A program made the translations under genes and the position numbers. The notes below the pieces were generated by a model. It saw only the letters and a list, made by a program, of their open reading frames with translations. It had not been told where the DNA came from and searched no databases. A DNA stretch of 24,962 nucleotides from Hydrogenophaga sp. (GTDB lineage: Bacteria; Pseudomonadota; Gammaproteobacteria; Burkholderiales; Burkholderiaceae_C), in NCBI GenBank assembly GCA_025458415.1, contig JALOSN010000007.1, forward strand, positions 1-24,962, written 5' to 3'. This document shows, one piece after another, positions 8,928-16,373 of this stretch; position 1 is the stretch's first letter, and the number at the start of each line of letters is the position of its first letter.

Positions 8928-10370
8928 TCAGCGCTCGCTCACCGCGCGAAGGTTCTCGGAGGTGTAGTAGCTCGACTTCATCTTGGGACCTTGGGGTTCT
9001 GTGAACCAGCGCACGTCGGTGCCGGTACCCGCGGCATGGAAATCGAACAGGTAGCGGTTGTCGACCAGGTTGTGCTGCGAGAAGGCCACCACGTCGCAGC
9101 TGCCGGTTTCGAACACCGGGATCAGGAAACCTTCACGCACCTTCCACAGCTTGCCCTGGGCGTCGTAGTCTTCAGCGAGCACGGCATTCCAGCTGTCCTC
9201 GTCCAGGTAGAAGGTGCGCTTGGGGGCCAGATGGCGAACCCCGGCCTTCACCGTGGCCTCAATGACCCAGACGCGGTGCAACTCATAGCGGCGGTTTTTG
9301 GGATTGATGGAGTCGGGCTGGGCGATTTCGCTCATCTTGGCGTCGAAGTCGAAGGCCCCGAAGGCGTTGTAGGGGACCAGAAGCTCCTTCTTGCCCGCCA
9401 GCGTCCAGTCGAAACGGTCCAGGGCGCCCTGGAACACCTGGACCTCATCGATGGCGTATTGATTTTCGAAACCGACCTGGGGCGCGTCGTAGGCATAACT
9501 GGGCAGCCGCCTCACGCGCCGCTGACCCGGAAAGTAATAGAAGGTCTCGGTGCCGGCCTGGTCGAAGAAGTCGGAAATCACACCCGCCTGGCCCGACAAG
9601 GCTGTCGGCGAGATGTACGAAAAGGCCGTGTGCGAGCGGTTCTTGCCGGTCTCGCTGAGCTTGCGGGAGCCTTTCTCCGCCCATGGCAGGAAAACGGTCT
9701 GGTCGTAGACATACCGGATCCACTCGCTGCTGCCCTGACGCGGCGACACCAGGGTGGTACCGCCCTTGAACTCGGTGGCGACACCACGGTAGCGCATGGC
9801 CATGTTCCACATGGCCTCTGTGCCGTTGGACGGCATCGGAAACAGAACTCCAGGCACCCAGGCGTCCTTCAGCGCCCAACCATTGTCAGCAAGTCGGGCG
9901 AAACCCACGTTCTTGCGGGTGTTTTCCGCGACGAAGTCCGGGACGTTGCATGTCCGCCGGGTCGGGTAGACGTCCATTCGGTAGCCCTTGACCTGCTTGA
10001 GCTTGGCAATCTGTCCAGGCGAGAGCCTGTCGGCGTACTTGTTCACATTGGTGGCGTCGATGCTGAACAAGGGCTTGTCGTCCTTGTACTTCCAGCCGGA
10101 TATGCGCCGCTGGCCCCAACTCCAGCCGCTGTCCTGCTTTTCCGGCACCCACGCCGGGATCGAACCATCCTTGTTGCCTGCCCGCTCGGCACCAACTGGC
10201 GTCAGACGTCCCGAGAGGTCGGCAACATCCTGCGCCCACATGGGCACGTGCAGTGTCGCCACCAGCGTCACTGCACCCAGACGCGCAGCATGGCGCCATG
10301 CGCGAGTGGCTTTGGAGTGCGGTTGGATCGGATCAACACAAATGTCTGACTGAGGCTGGTCGGCTTTCAT
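8928..10370 (-). CDS. DUF1329 family exported protein (LolA/LolB-like fold predicted), first gene of the transport operon
   Basis: 480 residues from ATG at 10370, preceded by AAGGAA at seven bases; an in-frame start at 10436 is less likely because it lacks this site. The N terminus has an extended polar leader, then a hydrophobic stretch (LGAVTLVATLHVPMWAQ) consistent with a signal peptide cleaved near residue 46. The mature region begins DLSGRLTPVGAERAGN, followed by IPAW and a KYKDDKPLFSIDATN segment, the usual DUF1329 opening; RRVRRLPSYAYDAPQ and the late EDSWNAVLAEDYDAQGKLWKV segment are also conserved. The family is predicted to resemble lipoprotein or lipid carriers (LolA/LolB), so a periplasmic carrier for a hydrophobic ligand is a reasonable inference. 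A palindromic operator candidate sits 79 bp upstream. Confidence 0.88.
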   Translation of the reverse strand: MKADQPQSDICVDPIQPHSKATRAWRHAARLGAVTLVATLHVPMWAQDVADLSGRLTPVGAERAGNKDGSIPAWVPEKQDSGWSWGQRRISGWKYKDDKPLFSIDATNVNKYADRLSPGQIAKLKQVKGYRMDVYPTRRTCNVPDFVAENTRKNVGFARLADNGWALKDAWVPGVLFPMPSNGTEAMWNMAMRYRGVATEFKGGTTLVSPRQGSSEWIRYVYDQTVFLPWAEKGSRKLSETGKNRSHTAFSYISPTALSGQAGVISDFFDQAGTETFYYFPGQRRVRRLPSYAYDAPQVGFENQYAIDEVQVFQGALDRFDWTLAGKKELLVPYNAFGAFDFDAKMSEIAQPDSINPKNRRYELHRVWVIEATVKAGVRHLAPKRTFYLDEDSWNAVLAEDYDAQGKLWKVREGFLIPVFETGSCDVVAFSQHNLVDNRYLFDFHAAGTGTDVRWFTEPQGPKMKSSYYTSENLRAVSER

Positions 10371-10738
10371 GACAGTTCCTTTTCGGAGAGGAGAGGTGGT
10401 CTGCATCGCTGTGATTTCGGCACGACAAGAAACCACAGCCCCTGATCAATAACCGAACTTTAGTTCGGTTACATAGGTTCGATACCTAGCACAAACCCTA
10501 TGAACGCGAGTCGCCTCCTTGGCACCCATCTCACAGACGGACTTATCACTACATGCTTTTGTCCATATTTTTCAAATATTTATTGGATTTTTTGAAGATT
10601 GAACGCATGCACGAAGAGACTCCCAGCGTCATCAACCGCGGAACAATGTTTGAAATAGTTCGTCTGATGGGCCTCAAAATCAGAACTTAAGGTCGGATAA
10701 GGACGAGCTCGCTCACGAGCTGCGACGATCAACAAACC
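10371..10738. promoter_or_regulatory. Divergent control region between the DUF1329 operon and the DUF3237 gene
   Basis: 368 bp without a supported gene. It holds the DUF1329 leader, the 22-bp operator candidate at 10450-10471 and, touching it, a TAGGT-N5-ACCTA inverted repeat at 10474-10488. An A+T-rich block at about 10555-10600 stands out from the GC-rich surroundings and may be promoter or regulator-binding DNA. A further inverted repeat AGCTCG-ctca-CGAGCT lies at 10706-10721, 17 bp before the DUF3237 start. No convincing -35/-10 pair could be fixed by eye on either strand. A small minus-strand open frame at 10580-10876 is a shadow of DUF3237. Confidence 0.65.
10450..10471. promoter_or_regulatory. 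Candidate TetR operator O1 (10-bp arms, 2-bp spacer)
   Basis: TAACCGAACT (10450-10459) and AGTTCGGTTA (10462-10471) are perfect inverted arms around TT. The site matches the palindrome at 11990-12011, between tetR and the amidase gene, in core and in total length. Size and symmetry suit a TetR-family dimer. It lies 79 bp upstream of the DUF1329 start and 267 bp upstream of the DUF3237 start. Binding by the TetR encoded at 11272-11937 is inferred from position. Confidence 0.72.
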
Positions 10739-11230
10739 ATGACACAAGACCCCGTGCACAACGCCATCAACCCGAATGACCCGCCCACGCCAACACTCCG
10801 GTTCGTGACGGGCGGCCAGGTCCTCCTTCAGCCAGAGGTCGACCACGGCCTGACGCCGCGCGGCCGACGACTGCACGTTCCGATCACAGGAGGAAGGCTG
10901 GACGGACCCCGGCTGCGGGCAAAGGTGCTACCCGGGGGAGCGGACTGGCAGCTGATCCGCACCGACAGGGTTTTTGAACTGGAAGCGGTCTATGACCTCT
11001 GCTGCGACGATGGCACCCTGGTGCATGTCAGGAACCAGGCCATCTGGCGCAGCGACACCGGGGACTGGCCCGCCCGCTACGCGATGTGCCAGCCTCGATT
11101 CGAGGCGCCCTTGGGCCCTCATGACTGGCTCAACGATCACCTCTTTGTGGGGACCATTGCGCAGGGCGACGCAACCCACCCCTCGATACGCATAGACGTC
11201 TTCCAGCTGCTGATGCCCGATATGTCTTGA
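10739..11230 (+). CDS. DUF3237 domain protein
   Basis: 163 residues, cytoplasmic, with no signal peptide or membrane segment. The chain follows the DUF3237 pattern: a short N-terminal strand, then TPRGRRLHVPITGGRLDGPRLRAKVLPGGADWQL, then a DGTLVHVRNQAIW strand, and NDHLFVGTI near the end. The family is a small beta-barrel of unknown function found beside catabolic genes for hydrophobic or aromatic compounds. ATG at 10739 is the first Met before the domain, though its ribosome binding site is weak. The gene is divergent from the DUF1329 operon and convergent with tetR, so it may be expressed from the same control region and be part of the same response. No catalytic residues can be named. Confidence 0.85.
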   Translation: MTQDPVHNAINPNDPPTPTLRFVTGGQVLLQPEVDHGLTPRGRRLHVPITGGRLDGPRLRAKVLPGGADWQLIRTDRVFELEAVYDLCCDDGTLVHVRNQAIWRSDTGDWPARYAMCQPRFEAPLGPHDWLNDHLFVGTIAQGDATHPSIRIDVFQLLMPDMS

Positions 11231-11250
11231 TCGATCACAGGTCGGACCCG

Positions 11251-11272
11251 TAACCGACCTTTAAATCGGCTT
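11251..11272. promoter_or_regulatory. Degenerate operator-like sequence between DUF3237 and tetR
   Basis: TAACCGACC (11251-11259) with ATCGGC downstream matches about 17 of 22 positions of the palindrome at 10450-10471, but its right arm is decayed. It lies between two convergent genes and touches the tetR stop codon, where a promoter is not expected. It may be a weak extra binding site, a weak hairpin at the end of the genes, or chance. Confidence 0.25.
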
Positions 11273-11937
11273 CAACACATCAGCAAAGGACTCACGATGG
11301 CCAGCCAGCAAGCGCGCGCATTGGCATACATGAGATCCTTGGGCGCGGTTCGGTAAACCAGCGCCGCACACAAAAAGCTGTGGCTGAGCAAGCCAATGCA
11401 GCGGGCAGCGGTTTCCACATGCAGCGGATCGGCCTGCGGAGCATAGTGCGCGAGGGCCGATGCCACGCTGGCCGTGATCCGTGCATCATGGTCGCGCGAC
11501 ACCTGACTGAGTTCAGGAACCGCATCCAGCATCTGGATCAGGGCCCCCAGCCCTGGGCGATCTTCATACAGTCTCGCCACCAGAACGAACTGGTCGTTCA
11601 AGTAAGTCATCACGTCCCTCGTACCTCCATGACGGGGATGGACCTCTTCCACTGCCTGAGCCACCCTCTCCAACCAGTGGGTCACGAGGGCATGCACCAC
11701 GGCTTGCTTGTTGGGAAAGTACTCGTAGAGCGCCCCCACCGACAGTCCCGCCGCTGCTGCGATCCGCTTGGTGGTGAGTTTGTCGAGCCCTTCCCGTTCG
11801 ATTTCCGAAGCCGCCGCATCCAGCACCTGATCAACCGTTTGCAGCGCCCTCATCTGAGCCGGCTTTCGCCGCGGCGCCAAGCGCTCATTGGTGGCGGACT
11901 CGGGCGGGGCGGTGGTTTTGTTCCTGCGTTCTGGCAT
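11272..11937 (-). CDS. TetR/AcrR family transcriptional repressor
   Basis: 221 residues from ATG at 11937. A basic N-terminal tail of about 28 residues precedes the DNA-binding domain. The helix-turn-helix is clear at about 55-78: LTTKRIAAAAGLSVGALYEYFPNKQAVV, with the GALYEYFPNK recognition helix typical of TetR. Residues about 85-215 are the helical ligand-binding and dimer domain, which is variable and does not reveal the ligand. The gene is divergent from the amidase operon, and a perfect 16-bp palindrome lies 52 bp upstream of its start, so autoregulation is likely. A matching palindrome in front of the DUF1329 operon makes that operon a probable second target. A shorter start at residue 29 is possible since no strong ribosome binding site precedes 11937. 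Confidence 0.92.
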   Translation of the reverse strand: MPERRNKTTAPPESATNERLAPRRKPAQMRALQTVDQVLDAAASEIEREGLDKLTTKRIAAAAGLSVGALYEYFPNKQAVVHALVTHWLERVAQAVEEVHPRHGGTRDVMTYLNDQFVLVARLYEDRPGLGALIQMLDAVPELSQVSRDHDARITASVASALAHYAPQADPLHVETAARCIGLLSHSFLCAALVYRTAPKDLMYANARACWLAIVSPLLMC

Positions 11938-11989
11938 ACCGAATGGATAAGTGAAAACCCTGATGAAAGACCCACTGTTCAGGCCCCAA

Positions 11990-12011
11990 AATCCGAACTA
12001 TAGTTCGGTTT
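11990..12011. promoter_or_regulatory. Candidate TetR operator O2 in the tetR-amidase divergent promoter region
   Basis: CCGAACTATAGTTCGG at 11993-12008 is a perfect 16-bp palindrome; the outer bases extend the symmetry to 11990-12011 with one mismatched pair. The core matches the site at 10450-10471. Its centre, ACTATAGT, reads TATAGT on both strands, a good -10 hexamer. On the minus strand TTGCCG (12021-12026) lies 18 bp before it as a possible -35 for tetR. A repressor here would cover both divergent promoters. Confidence 0.78.
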
Positions 12012-12068
12012 ATGGAGAAGCGGCAAGCTTTTACTTTCCTCAACACCGGTCGTCAGCGACCGCCTATC

Positions 12069-13493
12069 ATGACCGAAGACGACCTCTGTTACCTGACCGC
12101 GACCGAAGCGATCTCCCATTTCAAGGCACGACAGATCTCCCCGGTGGACCTGCTGCAAGCCCAGCAAAGGCGTGCGGCCCTGCTGGAGCCGGACATCAAT
12201 GCCTTCTGCAGCCAAAGACATGAAGCGGCCCTGGTGGCTGCCAGGCAGGCCGAGCACACCTACCTTCGAACGCCTGACCAGGCGGGTCTTCTGGAAGGTA
12301 TCCCGACAGCACTCAAAGACGAGCACAACCTGGTGGGTGAGCACATCACGCAGGGGTCCTGGCTACTGGGCGAACAGGCAGACACCAGCAACGCGCCGCT
12401 TACGCAGCGACTCCTGGATGCCGGGGCTGTGATTCATGCGCGCACCACTGTGCCCGAGTGCTGCGTGGCGATGTTCACCCGTTCGCTGCGGTATGGCGTG
12501 ACCCGCAACCCGTGGAACCCGAAATACACCTGCGGAGGCTCATCGGGTGGCAGCGGAGCCGCGCTCGCAGCAGGCCTGACCACGCTGGCCTCGGGCTCCG
12601 ACATCGGCGGATCGATCCGCGTGCCGGCCGCCTACTGCGGCGTCGTGGGCCTCAAGCCCAGCTACGGTCGAGTTCCCGAAAGCAGCATGTTCTTCGCGAT
12701 GAACCACCACAATCACAATGGGGTGCTGGCGCGCTCTGTGGCCGACTGCGCGTTGATGTTCAATGTCATCAACGGTCCTCACCGCGCTGATCCCAGCGGC
12801 GTGAAGCCTCGTCTGGAACTGCCACTGCAACAGCAGCCGGTGCGTGGCTTGCGCATCGCGTTGTCCATGGACCTGGGCTTTTTCACGGTCAGCCCGGATG
12901 TCCGAAAGAACACGCTGCGAGCGGCCGAGATCCTGCGGCAACAGGGAGCCCAGGTGCACGAAGTCGACCTCCCCTGGACTGCCGACGTGCGCAAGGCCTT
13001 CACCGATGCCCTGGTGTTTCCTCTCGGACGACTCCTTGAACAGCTGATCGAAGGACGCGAGGAACGCGCCAACGACTACGTGCGCGCAATGGCCGTCATG
13101 TCGCGTTCCATCACGCTGGACGAATACCTGGCCTCGTTCGACCAACTGGCACGCATGCACCAGACGCTGCAGGATGTGTTTGAACACCATGACGCGCTGA
13201 TATGCCCGACACTGGCCGACAACCGCTGGCTCGCGGAAGGCTCGGATACCCCGCACGAAGACTTGATGAACGCCGGCATGACCTATCCCTTCAACATGCT
13301 CAGCAGGCATCCGGTGCTCAACGTGCCCAGCGGCCTCGCGGGCCATGGGGTTCCGACCGGCCTGCAAATCGTCGGCCCGACCTACGAAGACGCGGTGGTC
13401 ATGCGCATCGGCGCCGCACTTGAGCGCGACCTGAACTGGCCCCGCTGGCGCCCACCGGTTCAGGATCAGGCCGGTGCCCTGGCCGCTGTTTGA
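12069..13493 (+). CDS. Amidase signature family hydrolase
   Basis: 474 residues from ATG at 12069. An in-frame ATG at 12012 directly abuts the operator and adds 19 residues not typical of the family, so the inner start, which gives LCYLTATEAISHFKARQISP, is preferred. Neither start has a strong ribosome binding site. The amidase-signature triad is complete: Lys83 in TALKDEHN, cis-Ser158 in GGSSGGSG and nucleophile Ser182 in GSDIGGSIR. The enzyme hydrolyses a carboxamide to an acid plus ammonia or an amine in the cytoplasm. It is first in the six-gene plus-strand operon and 11 bp before the permease gene. Within the cluster it could cleave an imported amide such as a guanidinobutyramide-like or N-acyl amine compound; this is inference. 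GatA is unlikely because gatB and gatC are absent. Confidence 0.9.
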   Translation: MTEDDLCYLTATEAISHFKARQISPVDLLQAQQRRAALLEPDINAFCSQRHEAALVAARQAEHTYLRTPDQAGLLEGIPTALKDEHNLVGEHITQGSWLLGEQADTSNAPLTQRLLDAGAVIHARTTVPECCVAMFTRSLRYGVTRNPWNPKYTCGGSSGGSGAALAAGLTTLASGSDIGGSIRVPAAYCGVVGLKPSYGRVPESSMFFAMNHHNHNGVLARSVADCALMFNVINGPHRADPSGVKPRLELPLQQQPVRGLRIALSMDLGFFTVSPDVRKNTLRAAEILRQQGAQVHEVDLPWTADVRKAFTDALVFPLGRLLEQLIEGREERANDYVRAMAVMSRSITLDEYLASFDQLARMHQTLQDVFEHHDALICPTLADNRWLAEGSDTPHEDLMNAGMTYPFNMLSRHPVLNVPSGLAGHGVPTGLQIVGPTYEDAVVMRIGAALERDLNWPRWRPPVQDQAGALAAV

Positions 13494-13504
13494 AGGAGAA
13501 CCCC

Positions 13505-14884
13505 ATGCATCCGAGCGACACTCCCTCAATCGACCCCGCCCCCGCCGCGCTGACTGGAACCGGACAGGGTCAGCTCAAACGATCCCTGGGCTTCTTCGAC
13601 CTCGTGGCGTACGGTCTGGCCTTCATGGCGCTCATTGCTCCGTTGACCAATCTGGGGTTTGTCTGGACCGCATCGGGTGGCGTTGTAGCTGGAGCGTACG
13701 TGGTCGCCGCCATCTGCATGTATTTCACCGCACAGAGCTACGCCACCATGTCGCGCATCGTGCCCAACGCCGGCTCGGTGTATGGCTTCGCACGGCACAG
13801 CCTGGGCGACTTCTGGGGCTTTTTCGCCGGCTGGGGGGTGTTGCTTGACTACCTGATTGTGCCGGCTCTGGTGTTCTCGCTGATGGCAGTCGGCATGCAG
13901 ATGCTCATTCCGGAAGTGTCCCGGGCAGGCTGGATCGTGGGTGTGGCGCTGCTGATGCTCGCCATCAACTGGGCCGGCATCAAGGTCGCCGCCCGAGTGA
14001 ACGCCGCGTCCGTGATCGCACAGGTGGTGATCGTGGTCGGCGTCATGGCGCTGTTACTGATGGCCATGAACCAGGGAATGGCCAACGGCGCCCGCCTCAG
14101 CGCCACACCTTTTTGGGGTGAGGGCCCCGGCATCCCCTGGGCTCAGCTGTTGGCCGGCGCATCGGTCGCAGTCATGACCTTTCTGGGCTTCGACGCAGTC
14201 AGTACCCTGGCCGAAGAGGTGAAAGACCCAAACGACCGCCACACGGTCAGCCGTGCCATCCTCGCAGTGCTGGCGATCGCAGCGTTGCTCTACGTCGTGA
14301 TGACCTGGATCGTGGGCAGCGCCATGGCGGCGATCGAGCTGAAGGACCCGGCCGCCGCGATCTTCGAGCTGCTGGCCCAGACCGTGGGTCCCTGGGCACC
14401 GGTGCTGCTGGCCTGGGTGCTGGGCATCGTGGTCGGTTTCACGAACACCCTGCCCATGCTGGCCGGCGTGGCCCGCATCCTGATGGCGATGGGGCGCGAG
14501 CGCCAGTTGCCGGCAGCACTGGGCTGGGTGCATGCCGGCACCGGTGTACCAAGGGTCGCCACGGTGTTCTCCACGGTGACCGCATTGCTGGTTGCGCTCT
14601 GGCTGAAGGACCGTATCGAGCTGCTGGCTTCGATCATCAGCTTCGGTGCCCTGATCGGTTTTCTGATGCTGCAACTGGCAGTGCTGGTGCATTTCCAGCG
14701 TGAGCCGGCAGGACGCCATGTCTTCTTCCATAGAGTGGTGCCGGTGGTCGGCATTTTGTCGGTGTTGGCGATCCTGTCGGGCATGCACGCAGTCGCACTG
14801 CAGGTTGGGCTGGCGTGGGTGCTGGTCGGTGCCGTTTACGGTCTGTATCTGCGGCGGAGCGGTCGCACGGTGATGCACATCTGA
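13505..14884 (+). CDS. APC superfamily amino acid/amine permease
   Basis: 459 residues with about twelve hydrophobic helices. The start is ATG at 13505, with AAGGAG seven bases upstream in the 11-bp gap after the amidase; an upstream TTG in the same frame is disfavoured. LKRSLGFFDLVAYGLAFMALIAPL and the later NAGSVYGFARHSLG are typical of the APC family (PuuP/YhdG-like), and GASVAVMTFLGFDAVSTLAEEVKDP is the conserved TM6 region with its following loop. Such permeases import amino acids or polyamines by proton symport. Its place in the operon suggests uptake of the substrate or an amine product. Specificity cannot be read from the sequence. Confidence 0.9.
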   Translation: MHPSDTPSIDPAPAALTGTGQGQLKRSLGFFDLVAYGLAFMALIAPLTNLGFVWTASGGVVAGAYVVAAICMYFTAQSYATMSRIVPNAGSVYGFARHSLGDFWGFFAGWGVLLDYLIVPALVFSLMAVGMQMLIPEVSRAGWIVGVALLMLAINWAGIKVAARVNAASVIAQVVIVVGVMALLLMAMNQGMANGARLSATPFWGEGPGIPWAQLLAGASVAVMTFLGFDAVSTLAEEVKDPNDRHTVSRAILAVLAIAALLYVVMTWIVGSAMAAIELKDPAAAIFELLAQTVGPWAPVLLAWVLGIVVGFTNTLPMLAGVARILMAMGRERQLPAALGWVHAGTGVPRVATVFSTVTALLVALWLKDRIELLASIISFGALIGFLMLQLAVLVHFQREPAGRHVFFHRVVPVVGILSVLAILSGMHAVALQVGLAWVLVGAVYGLYLRRSGRTVMHI

Positions 14885-14970
14885 ACGGTCGCTCGGGCCG
14901 GCGCCGATCAACCGCCCGACCTGCCACTCCTTTCCTCTCATTTCAGCGCCCCTCGGGTGCGATCCCTGTC

Positions 14971-16362
14971 ATGTCCACCCATATCTCATCTTGCTTTTCG
15001 GGCGTCAAGCTGTTCCCGTTCTGGCTGGACCGGTCCGATGCGCCTGCCGTCGAGCGCGAGCTGATCGGTCGCACCAACGCCGATCTGGTGATTGTCGGCG
15101 GCGGCTTCACCGGCCTGTGGGCCGCGGTACAGGCCAAGGAAATGGACCCGTCGCTGGACGTGGTGGTGCTGGAGGCGGGCAAAGTTGCCTACGGTGCTTC
15201 TGGCCGCGCCGGCGGTATCGTCTCGACCTCGGTGATGCACGGTCTGCCCAACGCGGTGCGTGTGTTTCCGAACGACCTCGACGCGCTGGAGCAACTGGGC
15301 CAGGAAAACCTGGACGGCTTCAAGCAGGCGGTCGCGCACTACGGAATCGAAGCAGACATCGAATGGAACGGCGAGATGACCGTCGCGGTGGAGGAGCGCC
15401 ACTTACCGCAGCTCAGAGAGGACTACGAACTGCACCGCAGGCATGGACACAACGTTGTGCTGCTGGACCGGGAACAGGTTCAGGCTCAGCTGGCTTCCCC
15501 GCTTTATGCGGGCGCCATGTGGTCGAAGGACCGAAGCGGCACCGTGCATCCAGCAAAAATGGCCTGGGGCCTGAAGGCGGCCGCGCTGCGGCTGGGCGTG
15601 CGGCTGTATGAACTCTCTCCCCTGACACGGCTGGAAGACAACAACACCAGCATGGTCGTTCACACCCCGTCGGGACGGGTGACGACACCCCGGGTGCTGC
15701 TTGGGACGGGCACCGCCAACGTGGGCATCACCGACATCAACCGCCGTGTCGTGCAGGTGCGCGACCATGTGCTGGCGACAGATCCCCTGACCGACGAACA
15801 GTTGGCGCGCATCGGCTGGCACAACCGTCAGGGCGTGTACGACACCCGCACCCAACTCAACTACTACCGGCTCACGCGAGACAATCGAATCATCTTTGGC
15901 GGCCTCGTGAGCTACCACTTCAATGGCAATCCGAATCCGGCGCAGGATGCCGATGAGAGGACGTACTACCGGCTGGGCGAGGTGTTTCGCAAGACCTTTC
16001 CCCAGTTGCAGGATGTGTCGTTTTCCCACGCCTGGGGCGGACCGATCGACTATTGCTCGCGAGGCGCCGTGTTTGCACGCCCCTACTTCGACGGCAAGGT
16101 CGTCTACGTGGCGGGCTACACCGGGTTCGGCGTGGCCGGAAGCCGATTCGGTGCCCGCATGGGCCTGAACATGCTGCTCGACCGTGATGCACCCGAGCGC
16201 CACTTGGACATCGCTCGGACCGGCGTGTCCATGATTCCGCCGGAGCCACTGCGCTGGCTGGGCGCCAAGATCACGTTCCACGCGTTCGACGGTGCGGACG
16301 ATCAGGGCGGCTGGAAGCGCTGGTGGATCAACGGCATCAAGCGCCTCGGCTTTCCGATGTGA
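14971..16362 (+). CDS. FAD-dependent oxidoreductase, DAO family (gamma-glutamylputrescine oxidase-like)
   Basis: 463 residues from ATG at 14971. The frame stays open upstream to 14815, but that part overlaps the permease and resembles nothing in the family. The FAD Rossmann motif is ADLVIVGGGFTGLWAA at about 37-52, followed by an acidic VVLEAG strand end and GASGRAGGIVS. Near the C terminus, GKVVYVAGYTGFGVAGSRFGARM is the second FAD-contact region. The order matches PuuB-type and other D-amino-acid-oxidase-fold amine oxidases, which turn a primary or secondary amine into an aldehyde with ammonia and hydrogen peroxide. The aldehyde dehydrogenase two genes downstream fits that product. There is an 86-bp gap after the permease and 11 bp before the ureohydrolase; no convincing promoter is seen in the gap. 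Confidence 0.88.
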   Translation: MSTHISSCFSGVKLFPFWLDRSDAPAVERELIGRTNADLVIVGGGFTGLWAAVQAKEMDPSLDVVVLEAGKVAYGASGRAGGIVSTSVMHGLPNAVRVFPNDLDALEQLGQENLDGFKQAVAHYGIEADIEWNGEMTVAVEERHLPQLREDYELHRRHGHNVVLLDREQVQAQLASPLYAGAMWSKDRSGTVHPAKMAWGLKAAALRLGVRLYELSPLTRLEDNNTSMVVHTPSGRVTTPRVLLGTGTANVGITDINRRVVQVRDHVLATDPLTDEQLARIGWHNRQGVYDTRTQLNYYRLTRDNRIIFGGLVSYHFNGNPNPAQDADERTYYRLGEVFRKTFPQLQDVSFSHAWGGPIDYCSRGAVFARPYFDGKVVYVAGYTGFGVAGSRFGARMGLNMLLDRDAPERHLDIARTGVSMIPPEPLRWLGAKITFHAFDGADDQGGWKRWWINGIKRLGFPM

Positions 16363-16373
16363 GACACCCGTCC

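Noticed and set aside
8991..10349. A 452-codon plus-strand open frame opposite DUF1329
   Set aside because: No recognisable domain and no ribosome binding site; the minus strand fits the DUF1329 family with a start and spacing suited to the operon.
10571..10596. TTCAAA / TTTGAA inverted repeat in the A+T-rich block as an operator
   Set aside because: Six-base arms with a long gap are expected by chance in such A+T-rich DNA.
10580..10876. A 98-codon minus-strand open frame overlapping the DUF3237 start
   Set aside because: It overlaps a family-supported gene, lacks any motif and has no ribosome binding site.
12069..13493. Amidase as GatA of the tRNA amidotransferase
   Set aside because: No gatB or gatC neighbours; the gene sits in a TetR-controlled catabolic operon and its start region resembles catabolic amidases.
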